A stretch of 56,515 nucleotides of DNA, taken from Candidatus Peregrinibacteria bacterium CG_4_10_14_0_2_um_filter_38_24. Its GTDB lineage: Bacteria; Patescibacteriota; Gracilibacteria; UBA1369; LOWO2-01-FULL-3. The notes under the pieces were generated by a model. That model was not told the DNA's origin and made no database searches. It saw only the letters and a program-made list of their open reading frames with translations. Both the position numbers and the translations under genes were made by a program. The stretch is taken from assembly GCA_002792535.1 (NCBI GenBank), contig PFOM01000033.1, positions 1-56,515 of the forward strand, written 5' to 3'. Below are positions 1 to 9,394 of this stretch, one piece after another (the stretch's first letter is position 1; each line of letters opens with the position of its first letter).

Positions 1-29
1 TCTTGGCGCAATTATATTGCGTTTCTTTT

Positions 30-1337
30 ATGAAAATTTTTCTGAAAAAATTCGTGCTTTTTATCCTGAAGAGGTTGGCGATGGATAGGATGAAAAAGTT
101 TACCGGAAAGGTCGTCGCGGTAACCGGATCTGCTGGCAAAACCAGCACAAAGGATGCCGTTTTTGCGGTTTTAAATACTCAGTTTAAAGTGAAGAGAAAT
201 GAGAAAAGCATGAATTCTGAATTTGGACTTTTACTCACAATTTTGGATATTCCGAGTGGATATTCTTCCGCTTTGACTTGGTCTTGGCTACTTTTGAAAG
301 CGGCGTTTAATTCTCTTTTTAAAGATTATAGCGAAATTTTGCTTTTGGAATATGGCGTAGATAAGCTCGGAGATATGGACTTTTTGACTTCTGTGGCAAA
401 ACCGGACGTTGCGATTATGACAAATATTTATCCTGTGCATTTGGATGAAGGGCAATTTGAAAATGTTGAGGAAATTTTCCAAGAAAAATCAAAAATTGCG
501 AATGCGCTGAAGGATGGAGGAAAATTAATTTTGAACATTGATATTCCTTTTTTGTATGATTTCGCAAAAAGCTGGGGAAAGAAGGGCGTTATTACTTTTG
601 GAAAGAATGAGGAGTCGGATTATCTTGTGTCTTCAGCCAAAACTTCGCTTGATGGAGTGAATTTTATGATCACGCATCATGATATAAAAATGCAGGTTTC
701 CGCGCCAATTGTCGGGGGTTATCAATTTTATGTGCTGACTCCTGCGATAATTTGTGCGGATATTTTTGGAATTCCTTTGCAAAATGCATTGAACACTTTG
801 ACGAAATTCAGACTTCCGCCGGGAAGGATGAACATTATTGAGGGAATCGAGGGGTCGACTATTTTGGATGGCTCGTACAACGCTTCTCCGGAAGTCGTGA
901 GAGAGGCTTTAAAGACGCTTAAAGATGTGGCGAGAGAGGCTGATATGGGCAGGAAAAAGGGAGAAAACCCACATAGGCGCGTGGCTGTTTTGGGGAACAT
1001 GAATGAGCTCGGAAGTGATTCAAAAACTTTACATGAATTGGTTGGGGCAGAGGTGAAAGACAGTGCAGATATTCTTATAACTGTTGGTGGAAATGCGCGA
1101 CTGGTTGGAGAAATTGCGCTCGGAAAAGGCATGGACGAGAAATCAGTATTTTATTTTGATACAGCGCTTGATGCGGCTGAATTTTTTAAGAAAAAAATTG
1201 AAGGGGGGGATATAATTTTAGTAAAAGGTTCTCAAAACAATGTTCGTCTTGAGCGTTTTGTAAAAGAGATTATGGCGCATCCTGAAGACGCAAAAAAGCT
1301 TTTAGTGCGACAAGAAAAAGTTTGGGAGAATTTGTAG
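30..1337 (+). CDS. murF: MurF-like Mur ligase (UDP-N-acetylmuramoyl-tripeptide--D-Ala-D-Ala ligase family)
   Basis: P-loop VTGSAGKTSTKD, Mur ligase central motif NIYPVHLDEG, C-terminal ILDGSYNASPEVVREAL. ORF opens with TTG at 3; ATG at 30 (MKIFLKKF) looks more likely. Confidence 0.8.
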   Translation: MKIFLKKFVLFILKRLAMDRMKKFTGKVVAVTGSAGKTSTKDAVFAVLNTQFKVKRNEKSMNSEFGLLLTILDIPSGYSSALTWSWLLLKAAFNSLFKDYSEILLLEYGVDKLGDMDFLTSVAKPDVAIMTNIYPVHLDEGQFENVEEIFQEKSKIANALKDGGKLILNIDIPFLYDFAKSWGKKGVITFGKNEESDYLVSSAKTSLDGVNFMITHHDIKMQVSAPIVGGYQFYVLTPAIICADIFGIPLQNALNTLTKFRLPPGRMNIIEGIEGSTILDGSYNASPEVVREALKTLKDVAREADMGRKKGENPHRRVAVLGNMNELGSDSKTLHELVGAEVKDSADILITVGGNARLVGEIALGKGMDEKSVFYFDTALDAAEFFKKKIEGGDIILVKGSQNNVRLERFVKEIMAHPEDAKKLLVRQEKVWENL

Positions 1338-1339
1338 GA

Positions 1340-1367
1340 CGCACTGCAAATTGACGAGTGCGCTCTT
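1340..1367 (+). terminator. weak hairpin followed by CTCTTTT after the murF-like gene
   Basis: CGCACT ... AGTGCG stem then CTCTTTT. Confidence 0.35.
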
Positions 1368-1414
1368 TTGGTGTACAGTTTTTTTCCTGTAATGATTTTT
1401 TAACAAAATTTTAT

Positions 1415-1789
1415 ATGAAACTATCAAATTCTTTGGCGGCTGGAGCAATGGCCGTAAGCGCACTTGTTTCCGGATGTAGCGGAGCACAACGCGCGGAGGG
1501 ATGTAATACTGAAATAAGCAAAGCCACTGGTTTTGAAAAAGATACTGATATTGCTATGCGGGTTGCGAAAATTCGTCCTGACAAAATGACGATTTATTCT
1601 GACGTATCATTAAACCCTCGCGAAGAGTATTTGGACGGTTTGTGTTCTCGTGTTCCTGAACTTAAAGCTCATGCCGGTGCTTTGGACGGACAATGTTCTC
1701 CGACAGATAACGCCGCTATGGGGGTTAAAGCGAAGCTTGAGGCATATATGGCAAAAATAAAGGCCGACGCTCCTTCAGGTTGTAAATAA
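1415..1789 (+). CDS. putative small lipoprotein
   Basis: MKLSNSLAAGAMAVSALVSGCSG signal peptide with lipobox; ATG at 1415 inside the longer ORF. Confidence 0.6.
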   Translation: MKLSNSLAAGAMAVSALVSGCSGAQRAEGCNTEISKATGFEKDTDIAMRVAKIRPDKMTIYSDVSLNPREEYLDGLCSRVPELKAHAGALDGQCSPTDNAAMGVKAKLEAYMAKIKADAPSGCK

Positions 1790-1846
1790 GCGCTTTTGGG
1801 CATTAAGTTCGTAGACTTTTTGCTTTAAATCGTGTAAAAGATTGGC

Positions 1847-2749
1847 ATGAAGTACAATTGGTCAATAATCGGACACTCGAAACAGCTCAGCGTAATTGAG
1901 TCGGATATTTTGAATGAAAACCTTTTTCATGCATATCTTTTGGCCGGACCAAATAGTGTCGGGAAAAACACCGTGGCAAAAAAAATGGCTGGGATTTTGC
2001 AATGTTCTAATGATTTTTGTCATGCTTGCCCAATATGCTCTCAGGTCGAAAAAGGCGGCCATTTGGACACAATCGAGATGATTGACGACAAGGAATCCAT
2101 AAAAATTGATGACGTCCGAAAAATTATCGAAAGATGCAATATGACTCGACAAGCGAATTATAAAATTTTTCTTATTCAAACTATCGAAAGAATGACCGTG
2201 GATGCCGCAAACAGCTTTTTAAAAATGCTGGAAGAGCCGCCTGAACGTACTATTTTCATTTTGACCACAAATAATATTAGGGCGGTTTTGCCGACGATTA
2301 TTTCGAGGGTTAGGGTCATGAATTTTGCGGCTGTTTCGGCCGGATATCTCGAGAAAAAACTGCGTGAGCTTTATCCCGATCACGATGAAGATATTATAAA
2401 AAAAGTTAGTTTGTTTTCTTTCGGAAAAACCGGGAAAGCTGTAAACCTCATGGAAAATCCGGAGGAGCTTGCAAATTATATTAAAATTTATAATGAAGTG
2501 ATGTTTTTTTTGCAGTACAGAAATGTCGCTGACAGATTTTCGTATGTCAATAATCTTGCCGAAGATGAGGGTAAAATTGAAACTTTTGTTAGTATTTTGT
2601 CGAATGTTTTACGAAGTAAAATTTTGGACGGAGAAAATGCCGAAGAACATATTGAAACAGTTTTAAAAATAGACGAAGCTATGACTTTGATCAAAAAGAA
2701 TGTAAATTTAAAACTGGTCTTGGAAAATTTAATGCTTTCTTTAAAATAA
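1847..2749 (+). CDS. holB: DNA polymerase III delta' subunit-like clamp-loader ATPase
   Basis: WSIIGHSKQL, HAYLLAGPNSVGKNTVA, zinc-binding Cys residues, DAANSFLKMLEEPPERTIFILTTNN, ISRVRV. Confidence 0.85.
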   Translation: MKYNWSIIGHSKQLSVIESDILNENLFHAYLLAGPNSVGKNTVAKKMAGILQCSNDFCHACPICSQVEKGGHLDTIEMIDDKESIKIDDVRKIIERCNMTRQANYKIFLIQTIERMTVDAANSFLKMLEEPPERTIFILTTNNIRAVLPTIISRVRVMNFAAVSAGYLEKKLRELYPDHDEDIIKKVSLFSFGKTGKAVNLMENPEELANYIKIYNEVMFFLQYRNVADRFSYVNNLAEDEGKIETFVSILSNVLRSKILDGENAEEHIETVLKIDEAMTLIKKNVNLKLVLENLMLSLK

Positions 2750-2753
2750 AACT

Positions 2754-3503
2754 ATGTGGACTTATCTTTTATTATTTTTGAGTATTTCGCTTTTTGTCGG
2801 CGTGTTTGCTCGCAGGGCTTATGTTTTGAAGGTTAAAAAGAATGAACCTCCTGTTCAAAAAAAATCGCTTATAGATGATGAGCCTCTCGATATTGATGAA
2901 AATAAAAAACTTTCAAAACAAGAAAAAAGCGATATTTCCGAGCTGTGTGAAAAGGCTGACGTGAAGCTTAAAGTTGGGGAAGAGGAGGAAGCTATAAAGT
3001 TGCTCGTGCAGGCTTTGGCTGTTGATCCTGCAAATACTCCGGCTCAACAAAAACTTGCGATGCTGTATATGCAAAAACAAATGTATTCTGCGGCGACGGC
3101 TCTTTTTAAGCAACTTGGCGAGCTTACAAATGACGCAGTTCACTATAGTAATCTTGGGTTGGCGCTTTATCAACAACAGGAGTTTGAGGCGGCAAAAGAG
3201 GCTTACCAGAGGGCTGTAGCGCTTGATCCTTCTCGTCCACAAAGGTTTATCAGTCTTGCGCAGGTTTACAGAAGCTTGGACCAACTTTCAAACGCCGTTG
3301 TTGCGGCAAATAAAGCTCACGACATGGATCCGGAGAATATGGATTTTTTATTTTTACTTGCTGATTTATACGTGGATTCGAAAAATTACGATGAGTCCGT
3401 GAGTGTTTTAACTAAAATTATAGAGGCTGACCCAGGTAACACCGAAGCAAAGACCTACTTAAAGAAAGTCAAAAAGGCTAAAAGCGAGGAAGAGAAAGTT
3501 TAA
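2754..3503 (+). CDS. TPR-repeat protein with N-terminal membrane anchor
   Basis: N-terminal hydrophobic helix; TPR motifs such as AVHYSNLGLALYQQQEFEAAKEAYQRAVALDPSRPQ. Confidence 0.8.
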   Translation: MWTYLLLFLSISLFVGVFARRAYVLKVKKNEPPVQKKSLIDDEPLDIDENKKLSKQEKSDISELCEKADVKLKVGEEEEAIKLLVQALAVDPANTPAQQKLAMLYMQKQMYSAATALFKQLGELTNDAVHYSNLGLALYQQQEFEAAKEAYQRAVALDPSRPQRFISLAQVYRSLDQLSNAVVAANKAHDMDPENMDFLFLLADLYVDSKNYDESVSVLTKIIEADPGNTEAKTYLKKVKKAKSEEEKV

Positions 3504-4321
3504 TGATTCGTTTGCTCTAAAACGGCTTCTACTGAGGCGACGATGCGTTTTCCCGCTAAATGTATGGAAGATCGTGTTTCTCCAGGACTTGTTTTTTCCG
3601 GAAGAGTCGTTCCGGCGTCAAACTTTATGTTTAGTACCGTTAAGACCTTCACCTTTCTCCCTTTTTGGTCAGTAACTTCTCCCAGATAACCTGTGTCCAT
3701 TTCTGCTGTTCCCATTTTTGCCCCCCTTATGTCTGAGCCATGAAGAGCCGAGCATGACAAATCCGCTAAAGAAAAATCTACGTTTCGAAGGTCTGCGCCT
3801 CTTAAGCTTGCTGAGGATATCATAGCGTTTGAACAATTTGCTCCTTGTAAATTTGCTTCTTCTAAATTTGAACCAATGAAGCTTGTTCTTTGTAAATTTG
3901 CGCCACTCAAGTTTACTCCGCTAAGAGTTTTTTGCTCAAAACGTTTGCCTGAAAAATCTGGCTTCCATTGTGGGAACCGACCCCTCAATGCGTTAAATGC
4001 CGGTATACTTGTACAAAGAAGCGTTTCTCCCGCCGCGTTTAATTGTTCATTTATGTCTTGCTTAGATAAATCTATAATTGAAACAACTGTTCCCTCAACT
4101 GTTCCCTCAACTGTTCCCTCGACTGTTCCCTCGACTCTTTCCCCTGTTTCAAGTGTCATCGCTAAAACTTGCCCTTCTAAAGGCGTTGCCTCCTTGGCTT
4201 GCGTATCGGGTTTCGGCCTGGCACGACCAAAGCCTCTCAACACTCTGGGTTGATGACCAGGTTTTGGCCCAACGTTAACCACGGGTTTTTCCTCTTCTGT
4301 TATAGCTTCCGACATCGTCAT
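3500..4321 (-). CDS. pentapeptide-repeat protein
   Basis: LSGVNLSGANLQRTSFIGSNLEEANLQGANCSNAMISSASLRGADLRNVDFSLADLS; upstream EGTV repeat linker. Confidence 0.8.
   Translation of the reverse strand: MTMSEAITEEEKPVVNVGPKPGHQPRVLRGFGRARPKPDTQAKEATPLEGQVLAMTLETGERVEGTVEGTVEGTVEGTVVSIIDLSKQDINEQLNAAGETLLCTSIPAFNALRGRFPQWKPDFSGKRFEQKTLSGVNLSGANLQRTSFIGSNLEEANLQGANCSNAMISSASLRGADLRNVDFSLADLSCSALHGSDIRGAKMGTAEMDTGYLGEVTDQKGRKVKVLTVLNIKFDAGTTLPEKTSPGETRSSIHLAGKRIVASVEAVLEQTNH
4087..4134. repeat. 12-bp tandem repeat ACTGTTCCCTC(A/G), 4 copies plus a degenerate fifth
   Basis: consecutive 12-mers read directly; encode EGTV on the minus strand. Confidence 0.95.
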
Positions 4322-4396
4322 TTGAAATTTTAATACAATTAGGATATAATTTTAAATATTCTTTAGCGTTTTGTCAACCCGCTTGTGAAAAAACTT

Positions 4397-6181
4397 TTAC
4401 TGTTTTATAATTGATGAATCTTTTGAATTTTCGGCGTCTCCCACAAGAATTTTATCAGGAACAGCTTTGTAGTGAGTCCTGATTTCTTCTTCTTTTTTTG
4501 TTCCGTCTTTTGTTGTTATAATTCTTTGCCATAAAACGTCAAAGCCTGTGTGGGACTTTTCAACCTGCTTTGTTTGCCCCCTCAAAAGGTCTTTTGTTTT
4601 TTCGTAAACCGTTTCGCCCGGATACTTGTATCCTGAAATTTCCGGACCTTTCATTTCCACAGATCTTCCGTCAGAAGTTCCATAAAAAATAAAATATAAT
4701 TCGTTGTCTTTGTCCACATGTGTCTGCACTAAAATCGAGTTTTCCGTGTCATTTGAAAACCTTAAATCGGCTCCTCCGAGATAAATCGTTGCGTCCAAGC
4801 CGTGGCCTAAAACTTGAGAATAATACGAAACGGCATATGAATGTTCGTTTCTTTCGGCCACCGGAAGTCCTGCGAAAAGTATTGCCCTATACATGGTCGT
4901 TGAAACTTGGCAAATGCCTCCACCGTATTCCGGAATTGTTCCCTCCGGCTTTATCACTAGTTCTTTCCTGTATCCTGTTGATTTATCGACTTTTCCGAGG
5001 GTCTTATTGAAAGAAAAAGTGTCGCCCGGCTTTATTAATTTTCCGTTAAATTTTCCCGCGCCTGTTTTTATATTATATTTTCTATTTATTGGTGATCCAT
5101 AATACGAAGTGTGGCCTACGCTAAGCCTTTCTTTTATTCCTATTTTTTGTAAATCTTCTGAAACAGTAATGGTTGGAATTATTTTTTCTGTTGGGACTTC
5201 TATTTCTGTTTTTTCCTCATTTATTGCGGATTCAAGGTCTGTTAAAAGCATATCTCTTTGTATTTTTATTCCATCTTTTCCGATGCCGTCTATCGCGGGA
5301 TTTCCTTTTTCATCTGTGTAAATTTTCACTTCATCTGCTTTTACGTCCAACCATTTTGAAACATTTTCGTCTAAAAATTCATCTAGTTTTTCTTTTTTTA
5401 TAGTTACAGTGATGTATTTTTTTTCATCCTCCTCTCTCCATTCGAAACCAACCCAGTCCAGATGTTTTAGCGGTTTTATATACCAATCATCTCGATAAAT
5501 TGGATCCGAAAGGGCGACAACATTTGATAATTTGTTTACCATTGCCGGTTTTTCTTTTTCTAAATCTTCTTTGTTTTTTTCTGGCGGTGCGGGGGAAATT
5601 TCTATTTTTAAAGATGCCGGTGTTAGGTTTCTTGTAGACTGTTCTATTTTTTTTATTAGTTTTTCTTCTTTAATTACATATCCGGCAGTACCGTCTGTTA
5701 TTTGTAAATTGTTTTTTTCGTCTACCGAGAAAATGGCTGACTTTGGGTAAAATTCCTTTATTTTTAATTTTTCGTCCAGCTCTTTTATCAACTTCTTTTT
5801 ATCCACTTTTACTATTAAATTTTTTGTTTCCCCTTTTATTGAAAAATCTGGGAATATTTTATTTTTCAGATCCATAGTTTTTACTTCATCGAGGGTTTCG
5901 TCTGTTAAAAATTCAACGCCAAGGCTTCTCATTGTGCTTGTTGCCACCGCGTCTTTAACAGATATTGTTATTTCTTCATCTAAATACCTTTCCTCTTCTT
6001 TTAGTATTTCTTTTTTTGCGGCCGGTTTCGTTAAAAAACCTATTTTTACACCTGAGACAATTGTTTCTTTTGGAAACTTCCCGTCTAAATAAATTCTTGC
6101 GCCCAAAACGGCGGCCGCAAAAAACATTCCGGAAATAATCCCAACAAAAACAGACAGAATCAGTTTTTTAAATATTTTCAT
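4397..6181 (-). CDS. VanW-family protein with peptidoglycan-binding-4-like repeats
   Basis: YNIKTGAGKFNGKLIKPGDTFSFNKTLG ... EYGGGICQVSTTMYRAILFAGLPVAERNEHSYAV. Confidence 0.85.
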   Translation of the reverse strand: MKIFKKLILSVFVGIISGMFFAAAVLGARIYLDGKFPKETIVSGVKIGFLTKPAAKKEILKEEERYLDEEITISVKDAVATSTMRSLGVEFLTDETLDEVKTMDLKNKIFPDFSIKGETKNLIVKVDKKKLIKELDEKLKIKEFYPKSAIFSVDEKNNLQITDGTAGYVIKEEKLIKKIEQSTRNLTPASLKIEISPAPPEKNKEDLEKEKPAMVNKLSNVVALSDPIYRDDWYIKPLKHLDWVGFEWREEDEKKYITVTIKKEKLDEFLDENVSKWLDVKADEVKIYTDEKGNPAIDGIGKDGIKIQRDMLLTDLESAINEEKTEIEVPTEKIIPTITVSEDLQKIGIKERLSVGHTSYYGSPINRKYNIKTGAGKFNGKLIKPGDTFSFNKTLGKVDKSTGYRKELVIKPEGTIPEYGGGICQVSTTMYRAILFAGLPVAERNEHSYAVSYYSQVLGHGLDATIYLGGADLRFSNDTENSILVQTHVDKDNELYFIFYGTSDGRSVEMKGPEISGYKYPGETVYEKTKDLLRGQTKQVEKSHTGFDVLWQRIITTKDGTKKEEEIRTHYKAVPDKILVGDAENSKDSSIIKQ

Positions 6182-6415
6182 TTATTTGTCTTTTTTTCTA
6201 AAAAGATGTGTAAATTTATGAAAGAATGAGAATGATTTTTCTTTTGCATTTAATGCTATTTCTTTTATCTCATTTCTTGTTTCCACACCTTTTTTTGGCG
6301 CTATAGATGCCCCAAGTACCGAACCTATCGCGCCACCGATTATGGCTCCCATTACAACCTTATCAAGGATTTTTGACTTCTCTTTTAATTTTTCTTCATG
6401 TTTCTCTTCCGGCAT
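6182..6415 (-). CDS. YtxH-like small membrane protein
   Basis: GAIIGGAIGSVLGASIAPKKGVETRNEIKE. Confidence 0.6.
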   Translation of the reverse strand: MPEEKHEEKLKEKSKILDKVVMGAIIGGAIGSVLGASIAPKKGVETRNEIKEIALNAKEKSFSFFHKFTHLFRKKDK

Positions 6416-6416
6416 A

Positions 6417-7964
6417 TTATTTTGTTGATGCAGCTATTTCCGTTTTCTCAACTTTCCTTATTATGTTAACCCTTATTTTACCCGGGTAAACAACGTTTTC
6501 TTCTATTTTTCCCGCTAGTTTTTTTGCTATTTCTCTCATATTTTCGTCTGTTATTTTTTCAGGGTCAACAAACGCTCTAATGTCTCTTCCTGCTGACATT
6601 ATAAATGATTTTTGAATTTCACTAAACTCTTTTATCGTTTCATCTATTTGTTGGATTCTATCTGAGTAGCTATATCGAGATTCTTGTCTCGCACCCGGTC
6701 TTCCTGCGGAAACAGCGTCGGCCGCTTTTATTATTAAAGCTTCCGGTGTTTTTTGTTTTTCTGAGTCGTGATGAGCCCATGCCGCATTTACTTGGTCATC
6801 GGTGAATCCATATTTTTCCATAAGTTCTTTTGTGATCCTGTCGTGCGCGTCTTTTTCTCCAGGCTCCTGGTCGATTGCTTTCCCAAGGTCGTGCAAAAAT
6901 CCACTTATCTTACACATCTCTACGTCTAACCCGATTTCGCTCCCGATCATGACCGCAACCCACGCTACCTCCATTGAGTGTTTCATGATGTTTTGTCCGT
7001 AACTAGTTCTATATTGTAATCTTCCAATTATTCTTGTTAGCTCTTTGTCTGTTGTTTCAGAATTCATTCCCAGTCTTTCTAGCGCCACTTTTCCAATTCC
7101 ATATAACTCTTTATCTACATCTACACCTGCGTCTTTTATTGTTTTAACAACAACATCTTTCGTTATATCTCCTGAAAGTCTTATTAATTTTTCTATAGCC
7201 ACTTGCGCAATCCTTCTTGTGACCAAATTAAAACACGACACGCTTATTGTGTTAGGAAGGTCGTTAAAAATAACCGCGACATCTAAATATTTTTCAAACT
7301 CTTCTATGTTTTTTCCATTTTTTCCAACAATTTTTCCTTTTATAAAGTCTTTTGGAACAATTATATTTACAGACCTAGACTCAACTGACGTTGGGGATGT
7401 TATTCTTTGAATAATATTAATGAGAATTTTTTGCGCTATTTTTTGCGCGTTTTCTTTTAAAAACTCTTCTTCTTTCGCCAGCCTTTCTACCGCTTCATTT
7501 TCGAGGTTAACCTTGTATTTATCAAGTATTTCTTTTTTTTGTTGTTCAATTGTTTTTCCAGCTTTCCTTGAAAGTTCTACGATTTGTTTTTCCTCTAACT
7601 GTTTACCTTCTTCTTGTTTTTTCTTTAACTCTTCTTTGTCTGTTGTGATTTTTAAACTTACCTCTTTAAACCTCTCTTCTTTTTTTAAAAATGATTTTTC
7701 TCTCAACTCCGTCAGCTCCTCTATTTTTTTAATTCTTTCTTTTCTTCTTTCCGTGTCATCCTCTGAGCTTTTTTTAAAATTTTCCACTTTTGACAAAATC
7801 TCTTCTTTTATTTTAACCGCGTCCTCTTTTGTTTTTGCTAAAAGTTCCTGAGCTTCTTTCTTTTTTTTCTCAACATCTATAAGGTCGGTGCCTTTGTAAA
7901 AAAAATATACAAGACCCCCCGTTAAAACTAATGAAATTAAAATTATTACTATGTTTTGTGTCAT
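6417..7964 (-). CDS. rny: Ribonuclease Y
   Basis: N-terminal TM and coiled coil, KH domain (KGKIVGKNGKNIEEFEK), HD domain (SGFLHDLGKAIDQE), ARQESRYSYSDRIQQIDE. Confidence 0.95.
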   Translation of the reverse strand: MTQNIVIILISLVLTGGLVYFFYKGTDLIDVEKKKKEAQELLAKTKEDAVKIKEEILSKVENFKKSSEDDTERRKERIKKIEELTELREKSFLKKEERFKEVSLKITTDKEELKKKQEEGKQLEEKQIVELSRKAGKTIEQQKKEILDKYKVNLENEAVERLAKEEEFLKENAQKIAQKILINIIQRITSPTSVESRSVNIIVPKDFIKGKIVGKNGKNIEEFEKYLDVAVIFNDLPNTISVSCFNLVTRRIAQVAIEKLIRLSGDITKDVVVKTIKDAGVDVDKELYGIGKVALERLGMNSETTDKELTRIIGRLQYRTSYGQNIMKHSMEVAWVAVMIGSEIGLDVEMCKISGFLHDLGKAIDQEPGEKDAHDRITKELMEKYGFTDDQVNAAWAHHDSEKQKTPEALIIKAADAVSAGRPGARQESRYSYSDRIQQIDETIKEFSEIQKSFIMSAGRDIRAFVDPEKITDENMREIAKKLAGKIEENVVYPGKIRVNIIRKVEKTEIAASTK

Positions 7965-8279
7965 TTTTCCGGTTTTTATAAAATTTCTTTAAATATTGCC
8001 GATTCATTATACTTTATTAAAATACGTATAGCAAAGTCTTAAAGGGGTTTTGAACAACTTTTACACTTATTTTTACTATTTTTGTGTTGTATTTTGATCA
8101 ACTTTTTTGTTTTTCGTTTAAAGTAAGGCGTTTATTTGGTTTGTTTTATTTACAATGTTTTTAAGGTTTTGGGTAGTCACTACTATTACTATTTAATATA
8201 TATATATTGTTTATTATAAATATTCTTATATAATATGAGTGGTTTTGAAAGGTTTTTGTAACAGGTTAATTTTAAATAT

Positions 8280-9386
8280 ATGAAACTCTTTTGTTCACAG
8301 AGAGATTTGGATTCAGCTCTTAATATCGTAAATAAAGCTATAAGTCCAAATAACACATTACCGGTTTTAAATAATATTTTACTTAAAGCTGAAGGAAAAA
8401 GACTTTATTTTTCCTCTACAAATTTAGAAATAGCTATAAGTTGTTCTATTCCCGCAGATGTTAGAAGTGAGGGGTCAATCACAGTTCCTGCGAAATTAAT
8501 CACGAGTTATATTTCTCTTTTATCAGACGAAAAAGTTGAAATGAGTGTTATGGAAGGGCTTAATCTTGCCGTTAACTCAACATCTTCTTCTACAAAAATT
8601 AAATGTATTTCAGCAGATGAATTTCCTTTAATTCCAAAGATAGAAAAAGAACAAGAATTTTCCATAAAAAACTCAAAACTCTACGAGGCAATAACTGAGA
8701 CCGTGTTTGCGGCATCTCTAAATACATCAAGACCTGTTTTGTCAGGAGTTTATTTATACTCAAAAGATAAAGAAGTGCGTTTTGCCGCTACAGACAGCTA
8801 TAGATTGGCGGAAAAAACTATAGACATAGAGAATAAACCAAACGGGGATATTTCTTGTATAATTCCAGCTAGAACAATGATGGAATTATCTAAAATTATA
8901 AGTAAATCCGGAGATGATGAGGTAAAAGTTAGTGTTTCAAAAAACCAAATATTGTTTTTAATTGGAGATACTGAGCTTATTTCAAGGCTTATAGAAGGGA
9001 AGTTTCCTGATTATGAGAAAATTATTCCGAAAGAAAATAAAACAAAACTTGAAATTTCCACAGAAAATCTTTCACTTGTGCTTAAAAGGGTTAGTCTTTT
9101 TGCCAGAGAAAACAATAATAGTGTAAAACTTTCCGCTACAAATGATGGAAAATTAACAGTTTCTTCCGAAGAAACAAAAGTTGGGGAAGAAAAAGCGGAA
9201 ATAGCTATAAAAATAGAAGGCGATAACAATAAAATTTCCTTAAACGCTCAATATTTACTTGATGTTTTGACCTACATAGGGGAGGATAAAGTTACATTCT
9301 CTTTAAATGATAATGTTTCTCCGGCAGTTATAAGGCCGGTTAAAGGGGGTGACTATGTTTACATTATAATGCCACTTAAGGCCTAG
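8280..9386 (+). CDS. dnaN: DNA polymerase III beta sliding clamp
   Basis: MKLFCSQRDLDSALNIVNKAIS, AATDSYRLAEK, C-terminal YIIMPLKA. Confidence 0.95.
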   Translation: MKLFCSQRDLDSALNIVNKAISPNNTLPVLNNILLKAEGKRLYFSSTNLEIAISCSIPADVRSEGSITVPAKLITSYISLLSDEKVEMSVMEGLNLAVNSTSSSTKIKCISADEFPLIPKIEKEQEFSIKNSKLYEAITETVFAASLNTSRPVLSGVYLYSKDKEVRFAATDSYRLAEKTIDIENKPNGDISCIIPARTMMELSKIISKSGDDEVKVSVSKNQILFLIGDTELISRLIEGKFPDYEKIIPKENKTKLEISTENLSLVLKRVSLFARENNNSVKLSATNDGKLTVSSEETKVGEEKAEIAIKIEGDNNKISLNAQYLLDVLTYIGEDKVTFSLNDNVSPAVIRPVKGGDYVYIIMPLKA

Positions 9387-9394
9387 ATTTTTAC

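Noticed and set aside
3876-4278. Forward ORFs with TVPSTVPST or LFPQLFPR repeats
   Set aside because: Other-frame readings of the 12-bp tandem repeat in the minus-strand pentapeptide gene.
7965-8279. Confirmed oriC
   Set aside because: No clear TTATNCACA DnaA boxes and dnaA is absent from the window; kept only as a speculative finding.
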